Source: CAKSHP01 sp045636325 (GTDB lineage: Bacteria; Bacillota; Clostridia; UBA1381; UMGS1253). Taken from it: 64,000 nt of DNA. The notes below the pieces were generated by a model. It was not told where the DNA came from and did not search any database. It was given only the letters and a program-made list of their open reading frames with translations. Shown here piece after piece: positions 1 to 8,284 of the stretch. Each line of letters starts with the position of its first letter. Position 1 is the stretch's first letter. The position numbers were made by a program, and so were the translations under genes. The DNA lies in NCBI GenBank assembly GCA_045636325.1, contig JAZTXH010000008.1, positions 86,723-150,722 of the forward strand, written 5' to 3'.

Positions 1-510
1 CATACAAGCCATATAAAAATCAACATTCCAGTTTTCTTCTTCGCACATTCTGATAACGTCGGGACGGTGCGTACCTATACCTACGGGTACACCAAGCTCA
101 CGCCACAATTCAATGTTTTCTTTGATTTGGTCACAGTTTTTACTTTCAAAAAGATAATCTGTGGTTGTTCCTTGATGGTATATACCGATTGTACCTTTTA
201 CCTCAGAAAGATAACGCATAGAAACCTTCTGATTCATTGGCATATAGGGCTGCCATATAAATTGCAGGTTGCCGCCGTCTTCATTATATTCCTTCAAAAT
301 TCTTACAATGTAAGGGTCAGCAAGGGGAAGCATAGTATTATATCCAAGCTCCTCAAGATGGCGGAATAGCTTCTTGCAATTTTCAGCTGTGTAATATTTA
401 ATCATATCAGAGCCTTTAATCTTGTGCGGAATATAGGAATGACCTGTCAAAGGGTTATCTCCTACAATAAGCTTTGAAACTGTTTTTCCAAAGAAATTTA
501 CATAATTCAT
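1..510 (-). CDS. hypothetical protein, 3' part cut by the window edge
   Basis: The reverse strand is open from an ATG at 510 to the window edge, giving 170 residues without a stop; the C-terminal part lies outside. The start is supported by an AGGAGG seven to eight bases upstream. The N-terminus has a GDNPLTGHSY segment, followed by alternating helix/strand-like stretches (LEELGYNTMLPL, FIWQPYMP, GVPVGIGTHRPDVI), which reads like a TIM-barrel oxidoreductase or isomerase fold. I do not recognise the exact family. It is transcribed divergently from an AraC regulator 180 bp away, so that regulator may control it (inference). Confidence 0.7.
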   Translation of the reverse strand, partial: MNYVNFFGKTVSKLIVGDNPLTGHSYIPHKIKGSDMIKYYTAENCKKLFRHLEELGYNTMLPLADPYIVRILKEYNEDGGNLQFIWQPYMPMNQKVSMRYLSEVKGTIGIYHQGTTTDYLFESKNCDQIKENIELWRELGVPVGIGTHRPDVIRMCEEENWNVDFYMACM

Positions 511-556
511 ATAAACAACCTCCTGTTTTGTGTAAGAGCTTCATATGTTCGATTTC

Positions 557-585
557 ATTATAAAGTTTCGGAATGGATTTTGCAA
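557..585 (-). promoter_or_regulatory. sigma-A type promoter for the leftmost minus-strand gene
   Basis: On the minus strand TTGCAA (580-585) and TATAAT (557-562) are separated by exactly 17 bp, placed about 50 bp upstream of the ATG at 510. Seen directly; activity is inferred. Confidence 0.65.
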
Positions 586-632
586 GAAAATATGTCATAA
601 AAGCTGGCGAAAATGTCATGCTTAAAAAATGC

Positions 633-661
633 TTTACAAATATAGATGTGTGTTATATAAT
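633..661 (+). promoter_or_regulatory. sigma-A type promoter for the AraC regulator
   Basis: TTTACA (633-638) and TATAAT (656-661) with a 17-bp spacer lie 30 bp upstream of the GTG start at 691. The promoter is back to back with the divergent one at 557-585. Confidence 0.65.
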
Positions 662-690
662 GAATATATAAAGAACAGCGAGGTGATAGT

Positions 691-1515
691 GTGCAGATAA
701 TCCAGGAAAAACAAAGAAATGAGATGAGCTGTAGGACATGGACGTTTGATAAAAGTCCTCATGGACTTAAATGGCATAAAAACTGCGAAATGTTGTGCAT
801 CATCAGTCGTAAATGTTCATTTTTGATTGATGATGAAATTGTACATGCAAAAAAGGGAGATATAGTTTTTATTAATGAGCATATTCCGCATAAATTTATA
901 ATTGAAGAAAGTGACACACAAATCAGATTAACTATATTTGATATAAAATCCGTTCTTAATCCTAATGTAAGGTTTGTTCCGTTAAAAAGACATATAACTT
1001 CTGAGGAAATATCACAAGTAGATGGGTTAAAGAATAAACTTGATACGATATTTAATCTTATAGAGCAAGAAGGCGAGTCTGAGAAAATAAAGGATAATCC
1101 CGTTATGCAGATGCTTATTGCGGCAATTTATTTTATACTTATGCGATATTTTCCTGCGACGGGCGAGCGTCATTTAAAAAAGCAGATTGCAGATTTTTAT
1201 GAAGTTGTTGAATTTATAAACGAGCATTTTGAGGAGAATATCAACGTTAAAATACTGGCACGAAAGTTTTGCATGTCAAGAGAAAGGCTTTCTGCGATTT
1301 TTGTTAAATATGCTGATATGCGAGTAAATGATTATATAGACAATTTAAGAATTAATAAGGCAAACAAGATGCTTCTTGGCGGAAGCCGTATTGCAGAGGC
1401 GGCAATGGAATGCGGTTTTCAGAGTATACGAACATTTAACAGTACATATAAAAGAATTGTTGGACTTTCGCCTTCAGAATTTATAAAAGAAAATAGTAAC
1501 AAAAAGGTTGAGTGA
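691..1515 (+). CDS. AraC family transcriptional regulator
   Basis: 274 residues starting with GTG at 691, preceded by AGGTG at 681; an ATG at 724 is a possible alternative. The N-terminal ~100 residues look like a cupin sensor domain (HKNCEMLCI, AKKGDIVFINEHIPH). The last ~100 residues form the usual two helix-turn-helix AraC DNA-binding domain, with NVKILARKFCMSRERLSAIFVKY and the second-helix signature IAEAAMECGFQSIRTFNSTYKRIVGLSP (each seen in the translation). Such proteins normally regulate a neighbouring carbohydrate or catabolic gene; the divergent gene at 1-510 is the natural candidate target. The ligand cannot be predicted. Confidence 0.9.
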   Translation: MQIIQEKQRNEMSCRTWTFDKSPHGLKWHKNCEMLCIISRKCSFLIDDEIVHAKKGDIVFINEHIPHKFIIEESDTQIRLTIFDIKSVLNPNVRFVPLKRHITSEEISQVDGLKNKLDTIFNLIEQEGESEKIKDNPVMQMLIAAIYFILMRYFPATGERHLKKQIADFYEVVEFINEHFEENINVKILARKFCMSRERLSAIFVKYADMRVNDYIDNLRINKANKMLLGGSRIAEAAMECGFQSIRTFNSTYKRIVGLSPSEFIKENSNKKVE

Positions 1516-1554
1516 AAACGAAGTTGACAAAAAATGCTAACTAAAAAGTGTTAA

Positions 1555-1713
1555 TATGATACTGTTTTTCATAAAACATGTGATGATACGAAAGATTATA
1601 TTAATGAGGATTCTTTATTAAACTCGATTTTTGTTGAACATGAGAGCCATGAATGGTATTCAGCAATGGAGCACAGAAAAAATGCAAAGCCTGACAATGC
1701 GTATTCGGAATAA
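1555..1713 (+). pseudogene. C-terminal scrap of a lost gene
   Basis: A 53-codon stretch without any start codon is open between a stop at 1552 and a stop at 1711-1713. It has protein-like composition (for example LLNSIFVEHESHEWYSAM), unlike typical noncoding AT-rich DNA. No ribosome binding site or start is available, so it is read as the tail of a deleted gene. The parent family is not recognised. Confidence 0.35.
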
Positions 1714-1731
1714 ATTATATATTTAATGAAT

Positions 1732-1775
1732 ACTATAAAAAGCATGTTTTTTTATTTAACACCGCTTTTTATAGT
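1732..1775. terminator. bidirectional hairpin terminator
   Basis: Perfect 12-bp inverted repeat ACTATAAAAAGC / GCTTTTTATAGT with a 20-nt loop between the scrap and the convergent XRE gene. A-rich and T-rich flanks suit termination in both directions. Confidence 0.5.
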
Positions 1776-1781
1776 TTATTA

Positions 1782-2237
1782 TTAAGCTGTTATAGTATGC
1801 TTGTAAGTTTTTCGGTTATGGTGTGACTGATTTATCAACAATTCATTATATGCATTGATAAGTGTGTAAAGAGATGTGTTGTCAAGTTTAGATACATCGA
1901 GAAAAACAGATTTATTGCATTTGATTAAATCATTACAATAAATATTGCCTTCTCTCATATTTGTTAAGCCCAGCATATAATCTGCGGATACTCCGAAAAG
2001 GCAAGTGATTTTAAAGAAAATTGAAATATAAGGCATTCGAACCCCGTGTTCCCATGTGCACAAACAGCTTCTTGAGACGTGAAGAATCTGAGACAGATGT
2101 GCTTGTGTATATCCTTTTTCCTTGCGTAATTGATTAAACCGCTTTGCAAATGTAACCTTGATTAATTCGTTGCATTCGCGGCGAGACAGAGAAGGAAAAT
2201 TCTTTTTATTAAGGGGTGCTGATTTATCAGTATACAT
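1782..2237 (-). CDS. XRE family helix-turn-helix regulator
   Basis: 151 residues when started at the ATG at 2237, which has GGAGG seven bases upstream. A longer reading from 2258 would place that ribosome binding site inside the gene. An XRE/Cro-type HTH runs from about residue 24 to 85: FNQLRKEKGYTQAHLSQIL, then VSRSCLCTWEHG and ISIFFKITCLFGVSADYMLGL, the usual five-helix pattern. The C-terminal ~50 residues are not recognised and may be for dimerisation or sensing. It stands alone, convergent with the scrap at 1555-1713; its targets are unknown. Confidence 0.85.
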   Translation of the reverse strand: MYTDKSAPLNKKNFPSLSRRECNELIKVTFAKRFNQLRKEKGYTQAHLSQILHVSRSCLCTWEHGVRMPYISIFFKITCLFGVSADYMLGLTNMREGNIYCNDLIKCNKSVFLDVSKLDNTSLYTLINAYNELLINQSHHNRKTYKHTITA

Positions 2238-2348
2238 ATAAAAACCTCCAAAACACAAATGATAAAAAATATTGATGTTGATATAATAACATAAATATCG
2301 GCTTATTTCAAGAAATATTGTGCTTTTCTAATAAAAAAATTTTTCGTG

Positions 2349-2377
2349 TTGATTTTTGAAGAATATTAATGTATAAT
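2349..2377 (+). promoter_or_regulatory. sigma-A type promoter
   Basis: TTGATT (2349-2354), 17-bp spacer, TATAAT (2372-2377), 30 bp before the GTG at 2407. Probably drives the small exporter gene and metK. Confidence 0.6.
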
Positions 2378-2406
2378 ATATAACGTATATTATAGGAAGG
2401 AGTGGA

Positions 2407-2937
2407 GTGTCTTTGAGTGAAATCAGCGGTGCTATAATTGAGTTTTTTCAGACTTCTTGTCCGCCATGGTTGTGTACGCTTATTATTTCAATGATTCCTA
2501 TTATTGAGCTGAGAGGCGCAATACCGGTTGCAATGTTTGCTTTAGGGATGCCGTGGTATTCGGCATTTTTGATTTCTGTTATAGGCAATGTTATTCCGAT
2601 ACCGTTTATAATATGGTTTATAAGACCAATATTTAACTGGCTTAAAAGATTTAAGCTTTTTGCTAAACTGATTTTGTGGCAGGAAAAGAAAGTTGAAAAG
2701 AATGCAGAAAAGGTTACAAAAAACGTTAAAAGAGGTTTGTTTGCCTTTGTCGCAATTCCGCTTCCGGGCACCGGAGCATGGACCGGATCTATGATAGCAA
2801 GCTTTTTAAACTTTGATAATAAAAAAGCTTTTTGGCCGATTACATTTGGCGTTATGGCGGCAGGTGTGATTATTACAACAGTATGTATTTTAATTCAGTG
2901 CGGATTTTCCGGACTGGAATGGATTATAGGGAGATAA
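2407..2937 (+). CDS. small multi-drug export family membrane protein (COG2426-like)
   Basis: 176 residues; GTG start at 2407 after AAGGAG, with a TTG at 2413 as alternative. Several hydrophobic segments are visible (CTLIISMIPIIELRGAIPVAMF, AFLISVIGNVIPIPFIIWF, FWPITFGVMAAGVIITTVCIL). The motif PIIELRGAIPVA and the later AIPLPGTGAWTGS are typical of the family annotated as small multidrug export protein, whose substrate has not been established to my knowledge. It sits 38 bp upstream of metK and is likely co-transcribed with it. Confidence 0.75.
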   Translation: MSLSEISGAIIEFFQTSCPPWLCTLIISMIPIIELRGAIPVAMFALGMPWYSAFLISVIGNVIPIPFIIWFIRPIFNWLKRFKLFAKLILWQEKKVEKNAEKVTKNVKRGLFAFVAIPLPGTGAWTGSMIASFLNFDNKKAFWPITFGVMAAGVIITTVCILIQCGFSGLEWIIGR

Positions 2938-2975
2938 GTAAAAGAGTACAAAAGAATGAATGTGAGGTATAGAAT

Positions 2976-4151
2976 ATGAGAAGATTATTTACATCTGAGT
3001 CTGTAACAGAAGGACATCCGGATAAAATAAGTGATTTAATATCAGATGCAATATTAGATGAGATTATATCAAAAGACCCTTATGCACGTGTTGCATGCGA
3101 GGTTACTGTTACAACAGGTCTTGTTATGGTTGTGGGCGAAATAAGCACAACTGCTGAATTTGATGTGCAGTCAATAGTAAGAAAAACTATAAAAGAAACA
3201 GGTTATGACAGAGCCAAATACGGTTTTGACTGTGATACTTGTGCAGTTATTACAGCCCTTGATAAGCAGTCAGAGGATATAGCTCTAGGAGTTGATAATT
3301 CACTTGAAACAAAAAATGGTGAAATGAGCTTTGAAAACGGTGCAGGTGACCAGGGTATGATGTTTGGTTATGCTTGTAATGAAACAGATGTGTTAATGCC
3401 TATGCCGATTTACCTTGCACATAAAATGGCACGCAGGCTTACTGAGGTAAGAAAAAGCGGTATGCTTTTATATTTGCGTCCTGACGGAAAAACTCAGGTT
3501 ACAGTTGAGTATGAAGATGATAAACCAGTAAGAATTGACACGGTTGTTGTATCAAGCCAGCACGATGAGAAGGTTGAGCTTGATACAATAAGAAAAGATA
3601 TTATAGAAAATGTTATCAAACCTATTTTGCCTGCAGGTCTTGCAGATGAAAACACAAAGTATTTCATCAATCCTACAGGAAGATTCGTAATCGGTGGTCC
3701 TCAGGGCGACTCAGGTCATACAGGCAGAAAGATTATTGTTGATACCTATGGCGGTGTCGGCAGACACGGCGGCGGTGCATTTTCAGGTAAAGACCCCACA
3801 AAGGTTGACAGAAGCGCGGCATATGCTGCAAGATATGTTGCAAAAAATATTGTTGCGGCAGGTCTTGCAGATAAATGTGAGATTCAGATTGCTTATGCGA
3901 TTGGTGTAGCAAAGCCTGTTTCCGTTTTGGTTGAAACATTTGGCACTGCAAAAATTGCAGAAGAAAAGATTGCAGCGCTTGTTGAAAAACATTTCGACTT
4001 AAGACCCACAGCTATTATTGAAAAGCTTAAGTTGAGAAAACCCATATACAGGCAGACTGCAGCATATGGGCATATGGGAAGAGATGATATTTCACTTCCT
4101 TGGGAAGCTGTTGATAAGGCTGAAATTCTTAAAAGTGAAGCAGGAATTTAA
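2976..4151 (+). CDS. metK: S-adenosylmethionine synthetase
   Basis: 391 residues, the usual length for bacterial MAT. It makes S-adenosylmethionine from methionine and ATP in the cytoplasm. Diagnostic segments: FTSESVTEGHPDKISD at the N-terminus with the ATP-binding His, GAGDQGMMFGYA near residue 120, the P-loop-like GGPQGDSGHTGRKI and GGGAFSGKDPTKVDRSAAY. There is no room upstream (38 bp) for a SAM riboswitch, so any SAM control would have to lie further upstream or be absent. Confidence 0.97.
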   Translation: MRRLFTSESVTEGHPDKISDLISDAILDEIISKDPYARVACEVTVTTGLVMVVGEISTTAEFDVQSIVRKTIKETGYDRAKYGFDCDTCAVITALDKQSEDIALGVDNSLETKNGEMSFENGAGDQGMMFGYACNETDVLMPMPIYLAHKMARRLTEVRKSGMLLYLRPDGKTQVTVEYEDDKPVRIDTVVVSSQHDEKVELDTIRKDIIENVIKPILPAGLADENTKYFINPTGRFVIGGPQGDSGHTGRKIIVDTYGGVGRHGGGAFSGKDPTKVDRSAAYAARYVAKNIVAAGLADKCEIQIAYAIGVAKPVSVLVETFGTAKIAEEKIAALVEKHFDLRPTAIIEKLKLRKPIYRQTAAYGHMGRDDISLPWEAVDKAEILKSEAGI

Positions 4152-4188
4152 TAGACAATAAAAAAATGCAAAAAAATATAAAAAAGTG

Positions 4189-4217
4189 TTGACAATACCG
4201 CAAGTTTGTGGTATCAT
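4189..4217 (+). promoter_or_regulatory. promoter of the L21-L27 operon
   Basis: Consensus TTGACA (4189-4194), 17-bp spacer, TATCAT (4212-4217), about 100 bp upstream of rplU. Seen directly. Confidence 0.8.
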
Positions 4218-4224
4218 ATATCAG

Positions 4225-4310
4225 TAAACCGCATAAGAACGGCTTTTTAAGTCTGCCCAAATTTTTGGGTAAGCGCCGGAATTAGCGTGACTTCATTTAC
4301 AAGGAGGTGC
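4225..4310 (+). promoter_or_regulatory. putative L21-type ribosomal protein leader
   Basis: About 85 nt of transcribed leader precede rplU. They include AAGAACGGCTTTTTAAG, an imperfect hairpin CCCAAATTTTTGGG and the tail GCGCCGGAATTAGCGTGAC before the AAGGAGGTG. Firmicutes commonly carry an autoregulatory L21 leader here; position and general look agree, but I could not check a covariance model. Confidence 0.55.
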
Positions 4311-4314
4311 GATT

Positions 4315-4623
4315 ATGTACGCAATTATTGAAACAGGCGGAAAGCAGTACAAAGTAGCAGAAGGTGACATCCTTTTTGTTGAAAAGCTTGACGTCGAGGT
4401 TGATGGTAGCTATACTTTTGATAAGGTTTTAGCTATCGGCGGTGATGAATTCAAAGCCGGTAATCCTGTTGTTGAAGGCGCAAGCGTAACAGCTAAGGTT
4501 TTAAAGCAGGGCAAAGATAAGAAAGTTATCGTTTTCAAGTTTAAGGCTAAAAAGAACTACCGTAAAAAGCAGGGTCACAGACAGCCCTACACAAAAGTTC
4601 AGATTGAAAAGATTAATGGTTAA
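4315..4623 (+). CDS. rplU: 50S ribosomal protein L21
   Basis: 102 residues, full length. Starts MYAIIETGGKQYKV, the conserved L21 N-terminus, and contains the lysine-rich C-terminal FKAKKNYRKKQGHRQPYT, which contacts 23S rRNA. AAGGAGGTG lies upstream. The next gene is rpmA only 41 bp away; the prp (ysxB) protease gene that usually separates rplU and rpmA in Firmicutes is absent. Confidence 0.97.
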   Translation: MYAIIETGGKQYKVAEGDILFVEKLDVEVDGSYTFDKVLAIGGDEFKAGNPVVEGASVTAKVLKQGKDKKVIVFKFKAKKNYRKKQGHRQPYTKVQIEKING

Positions 4624-4664
4624 TAACTAATTTAATTTGTTTATGAAAGCAGAGGTGTTAATAC

Positions 4665-4919
4665 ATGGCACATAAGAAAGGTATGGGATCGACCAAAAAT
4701 GGTCGTGATAGTGAATCCAAAAGATTAGGTGTAAAAAGAGCTGATGGTCAGTTTGTTACAGCTGGTAACATTTTGGTAAGACAGCGTGGCACAAAAATTC
4801 ATCCCGGTAACAATGTTGCTATCGGTAGTGATGATACATTATTTGCCTTGATTGACGGAAAGGTTAAGTTTGAAAGAAAAGGCAGAGACAAGAAGCAGTG
4901 CAGCGTATATTCTGTATAA
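4665..4919 (+). CDS. rpmA: 50S ribosomal protein L27, form without N-terminal extension
   Basis: 84 residues beginning MAHKKGMGSTKNGRDS, so the mature N-terminus is encoded directly. Many Firmicutes encode about nine extra residues ending in FFA, removed by the Prp protease; here neither the extension nor prp is present. The ATG at 4644 upstream is out of frame, so no longer form is possible. The ribosome binding site is a weak AGAGGTG. Ends at a clear terminator. Confidence 0.97.
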   Translation: MAHKKGMGSTKNGRDSESKRLGVKRADGQFVTAGNILVRQRGTKIHPGNNVAIGSDDTLFALIDGKVKFERKGRDKKQCSVYSV

Positions 4920-4926
4920 TAATAAG

Positions 4927-4957
4927 ACTCTCAGATATTTGCATCTGAGAGTTTTTA
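4927..4957 (+). terminator. rho-independent terminator of rplU-rpmA
   Basis: 10-bp perfect stem ACTCTCAGAT / ATCTGAGAGT with a six-base loop, followed by five T residues. Confidence 0.85.
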
Positions 4958-5025
4958 TTTGAATTTTATTATCCGTTTTGCGGATATTAGTATATATAAT
5001 ATCAAAATTAAGCGAGGATAATTGT

Positions 5026-6303
5026 ATGTTTTTTGATACAGCCAAAATTTATGTAAAAGCAGGTAACGGCGGAAATGGTGCGGTTTCTTTTCACAGGGAA
5101 AAGTATGTTGCAGCAGGCGGACCTGATGGTGGTGACGGTGGAAAGGGCGGCAATATCATTTTTGAAGTTGACAGCTCGGTTTCTACCTTAGTAGACTTCC
5201 GTTTTAAAAGAAAATATGTTGCAGAAAACGGCGAAGATGGCGGTGCTGCAAGATGTTTTGGAAAAGACGGAAAAGACCTTGTTATAAAAGTTCCTGCAGG
5301 TACTCTTATAAGAGATTTTGAAACAGGAAGACTACTTGCAGATATGACACCTCCTAATGAACGTCAGATACTTTTTAAAGGCGGAAACGGCGGTTGGGGA
5401 AACACTCATTTTGCAACTGCGACACGACAGGTGCCAAGGTTTGCAAAACCAGGTATTAAAGGTGAAGAAAAAGAATTAAAGCTTGAGCTTAAGTTGATTG
5501 CAGATGTTGGCCTTTTAGGATTTCCCAATGTGGGAAAATCTACGCTTCTTGCAAGCGTTACTGCAGCAAGACCGAAAATTGCAAATTATCATTTTACTAC
5601 ATTAGAGCCTAATTTAGGAGTTGTTGAGCTTAAAAATCTTGGCTCAGACGGAAGTTTTGTTATTGCAGATATACCCGGTCTTATTGAAGGCGCAAGTGAA
5701 GGTGTAGGGCTTGGACATGAGTTTTTACGCCATGTTGAGCGCACAAGGCTTTTAATACACATTGTAGATGTTTCGGGAATTGAAGGAAGAAATCCAATTG
5801 AAGATTTTGATGCAATAAATAAAGAATTATTTAATTATAATGATGTTTTGGCATCGAGACCGCAGATTGTGGCGGCAAATAAAACAGATATACTTCAGGC
5901 CCCTGAATTATATGAAGAATTTGTTTCTGAAATGAACAAGAGAGGTATTGAAGTTTTTGAAATTTCTGCTGCAACACGAAAAGGTGTAAATGAGCTTATG
6001 AGCATGGTTGCGGCTAAATTAAAAACACTTCCGATCATTGAAAACTTTGAACCAGATCCTGTCTTAGAGGAAATTGAAGACTTGCCATTGTTTACTATAC
6101 GACGTGAAAATGAAGCATATGTTGTGGAAGGTAACTGGATTGAGAATCTTGTTTGTTCCACAAATATGGCGGATGACGAGTCGTTTAATTATTTCCAGAG
6201 AAGTTTAAGAAAACAAGGTGTTATAGAAGCTTTGGAAAAAGCGGGAATTAAAGAAGGCGATACTGTAAAAATGTATGATTTGGAATTTGATTTTGTATTT
6301 TGA
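5026..6303 (+). CDS. obgE: Obg family GTPase (CgtA)
   Basis: 425 residues starting at ATG 5026 (MFFDTAKIYVKAGNGG), preceded by GAGG; an upstream in-frame ATG at 4978 has no such site. Order of domains: glycine-rich Obg fold (~1-158, GGNGAVSFHREKYV, GGDGGKGGN), Ras-like G domain with P-loop GFPNVGKST, switch DIPGLIEGAS, NKTD, then a C-terminal OCT domain (~350-425). Obg is an essential GTPase acting in 50S assembly and stress signalling. It heads a run obgE-yhbY-nadD-yqeK with gaps of 5-18 bp. Confidence 0.97.
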   Translation: MFFDTAKIYVKAGNGGNGAVSFHREKYVAAGGPDGGDGGKGGNIIFEVDSSVSTLVDFRFKRKYVAENGEDGGAARCFGKDGKDLVIKVPAGTLIRDFETGRLLADMTPPNERQILFKGGNGGWGNTHFATATRQVPRFAKPGIKGEEKELKLELKLIADVGLLGFPNVGKSTLLASVTAARPKIANYHFTTLEPNLGVVELKNLGSDGSFVIADIPGLIEGASEGVGLGHEFLRHVERTRLLIHIVDVSGIEGRNPIEDFDAINKELFNYNDVLASRPQIVAANKTDILQAPELYEEFVSEMNKRGIEVFEISAATRKGVNELMSMVAAKLKTLPIIENFEPDPVLEEIEDLPLFTIRRENEAYVVEGNWIENLVCSTNMADDESFNYFQRSLRKQGVIEALEKAGIKEGDTVKMYDLEFDFVF

Positions 6304-6321
6304 TTACAGAGGGGATTATTA

Positions 6322-6615
6322 ATGATAACGAGTAAACAAAGAGCATATTTAAGAAAACTTGCAAATGGGATAGAACCCATTTTTCAAATCGGAAAAGGTG
6401 GTCTTGGAGAAAATATTGTATTAGAGCTTGAGAATGTACTTGAGGCAAGAGAACTTATAAAAATTCATCTTTTGGAAACCTCATTTATGGATGCAAAAGA
6501 AACTTGCAATGAGCTTGCAAGGCTTTGCGGAGCTGAACCTGTTTCTGCAATTGGTTCTAAAATAGTGTTATATAAAGAATCTAAAAATAAAAAGACAATT
6601 GAATTACCTAGATAA
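6322..6615 (+). CDS. yhbY: YhbY-family CRM-domain RNA-binding protein
   Basis: 97 residues, a single CRM domain: MITSKQRAYLRKLAN, then FQIGKGGLGENI (the GxxG loop region) and LARLCGAEPVSAIGSKIVLYK at the end. Members bind pre-50S ribosomal particles. AGAGGGG precedes the ATG. Lies between obgE and nadD, as in many Clostridia. Confidence 0.93.
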   Translation: MITSKQRAYLRKLANGIEPIFQIGKGGLGENIVLELENVLEARELIKIHLLETSFMDAKETCNELARLCGAEPVSAIGSKIVLYKESKNKKTIELPR

Positions 6616-6626
6616 GAGGGGATTTT

Positions 6627-7229
6627 ATGGCTTTGTTTGGTTTGCTTGGTGGAACTTTTGACCCCATTCATAACGGGCATATTTATATTGGTAAGGAAGC
6701 AAAAAGTCAACTTAACTTGGATAAGATTATATATATACCAAACGGCACACCGCCTCATAAGGCAAAGGTTATATCAGACGGCTGTGACAGATTTAATATG
6801 ACAGCTCTTGCGATACAAGGATTAGACGGATTTGCTGTTTCAGATTACGAAATAAAGAAAACAACACCGTCATACAGTGTGGAAACGGTTTCGTATTTTA
6901 AAAGAAAATATCCTGATGATGAGTTTGTGTTTATTATGGGTGAAGATTCGCTTGACTATATAGACAAATGGTATAAGCCGGAAGAACTTTTGAGTTTGTG
7001 TTGCTTTGCAGTGGTTATAAGAGGCGGATTTAAAGGTGATACAGAAGAAAAAATCCGTGTTTTAAAAGATAAATTTAACGCAGATGTTTCTTTTGTGAAA
7101 TGTGAAGGAATTGAAATTTCATCAAGTGAAATCAGAGAAAGAATTGCAGACGGGAAAAACGTTGATAATTTTTTAAACTCTGAAGTTATTATGTATATTA
7201 AAGAGCATGGATTGTATATAAGGAAGTGA
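6627..7229 (+). CDS. nadD: nicotinate-nucleotide adenylyltransferase
   Basis: 200 residues. Converts nicotinate mononucleotide and ATP to deamido-NAD in NAD synthesis. The nucleotidyltransferase signature GGTFDPIHNGHI (HxGH) is at residues 8-19, the middle has MGEDSLDYIDKWYKPEEL, and the C-terminal EISSSEIRERI matches the ISSTxIR motif. Starts 11 bp after yhbY with GAGGGG upstream; six bases separate it from yqeK. Confidence 0.96.
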   Translation: MALFGLLGGTFDPIHNGHIYIGKEAKSQLNLDKIIYIPNGTPPHKAKVISDGCDRFNMTALAIQGLDGFAVSDYEIKKTTPSYSVETVSYFKRKYPDDEFVFIMGEDSLDYIDKWYKPEELLSLCCFAVVIRGGFKGDTEEKIRVLKDKFNADVSFVKCEGIEISSSEIRERIADGKNVDNFLNSEVIMYIKEHGLYIRK

Positions 7230-7234
7230 CATAG

Positions 7235-7834
7235 ATGGACATTTCTCAAATAAAGAAAAAACTTCAGGAGAATTTAAAACCTTCAAGATTTGAGCATAGC
7301 ATCGGAGTGATGGAAACCGCCGTAAAAATGGCAAAACGATTTGGTGTCGATGAAAAAAAAGCTATGATTGCAGGACTTCTTCATGACTGCGCAAAATATA
7401 TACCCGAGCAACAGGGATATGAGCTTTGCAGTGAATGGAAAATATCTTTAGACGAAATATCAAAAGAAAATTATGCAATTGTGCATCAGTATTTGGGGAG
7501 AAAAATTGCAAAAGATTATTATGGTATAACTGATGAAGAAATACTTGATGCAATAGAATGTCACGCAACAGGGAAGGCAGATATGTCTGTGCTTGAAAAA
7601 ATAATATATATTTCGGATATGATTGAGCCTAACAGATTAAAAAATTCTTATGATGGATTAGGTAAATTGATTAAGCTTGCTTATGATGATTTGGATATTG
7701 CAATGCTTTTCGGTCTCGAAATTTCGTGCAGACACATATTTGATATTGGTAAACAGCTTCATATAGATACGGTAAGAGCAAGAAATTACATTTTATCCGA
7801 AAATATGAAAAAAATGCTTAAAAAAATTTTATAA
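7235..7834 (+). CDS. yqeK: YqeK-type HD-domain hydrolase (Ap4A hydrolase family)
   Basis: 199 residues. HD-domain metal ligands are visible: H in RFEHSIGVMETA, HD in GLLHDCAKYIP, H in IECHATGKADMS, and D in YISDMIEPNR. The family (annotated bis(5'-nucleosyl)-tetraphosphatase, symmetrical) degrades diadenosine tetraphosphate. Follows nadD directly, the conserved Firmicutes order. Confidence 0.93.
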   Translation: MDISQIKKKLQENLKPSRFEHSIGVMETAVKMAKRFGVDEKKAMIAGLLHDCAKYIPEQQGYELCSEWKISLDEISKENYAIVHQYLGRKIAKDYYGITDEEILDAIECHATGKADMSVLEKIIYISDMIEPNRLKNSYDGLGKLIKLAYDDLDIAMLFGLEISCRHIFDIGKQLHIDTVRARNYILSENMKKMLKKIL

Positions 7835-7839
7835 AACAC

Positions 7840-7868
7840 TTGAAAAAATGCTAAATTTTATGTATTAT
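7840..7868 (+). promoter_or_regulatory. sigma-A type promoter for rsfS-leuS
   Basis: TTGAAA (7840-7845), 17-bp spacer, TATTAT (7863-7868), 40 bp before the rsfS ATG. Confidence 0.6.
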
Positions 7869-7908
7869 AATATACGTTACAGTTATAACAAAAGAAACGG
7901 AGAAAAAT

Positions 7909-8259
7909 ATGGAACTGATTGATAAAGTTAAATATGTTGCAAAATGTTTTGATGATAAGAAAGCTCAAAATGTTGTTGCTTTGGAAATAGGTGAATTAAC
8001 AAGTATAGCTGATTATTTTGTTATTGGGAGCGGTAATTCGGCTACGCAGGTTAAAGCTATAGCAGATGAAATTGAAGAAAAAATGGCAGAAGCAGGATTT
8101 GAGCCTGTGCATAAGGAAGGATATGGCGGTGGACTTTGGATTTTGCTTGACTATTCTGATGTTGTATGTCATATATTCCATAATGAAACAAGAGAGTTTT
8201 ATTCTATAGAAAGACTTTGGTCAGATGCACCTAAAATGGGTATAGATGAACTTTTATAA
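7909..8259 (+). CDS. rsfS: ribosome silencing factor RsfS
   Basis: 116 residues with the family signatures SIADYFVIGSGNSATQVKA and GYGGGLWILLDYSDVVCHIFH, ending in FYSIERLWSDAPKM. RsfS binds L14 of the free 50S subunit and blocks subunit joining when translation is slowed. A GGAG lies upstream. The next gene, leuS, starts 26 bp later. Confidence 0.96.
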   Translation: MELIDKVKYVAKCFDDKKAQNVVALEIGELTSIADYFVIGSGNSATQVKAIADEIEEKMAEAGFEPVHKEGYGGGLWILLDYSDVVCHIFHNETREFYSIERLWSDAPKMGIDELL

Positions 8260-8284
8260 ATAAAAGGGAGGGTGAGTAATCACT

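Noticed and set aside
67..369. Plus-strand open frame at the left end
   Set aside because: It lies opposite the better-supported minus-strand gene with a strong start and coding-like composition.
1524..1557. TTGACA ... TAATAT promoter after the AraC gene
   Set aside because: The spacer is 22 bp, too long for a normal sigma-A promoter.
2938..2975. SAM riboswitch before metK
   Set aside because: Only 38 bp lie between the genes, too short for any known SAM aptamer.
8260..8284. T-box leader before leuS
   Set aside because: A 25-bp gap cannot hold one; leuS is read from the rsfS promoter.
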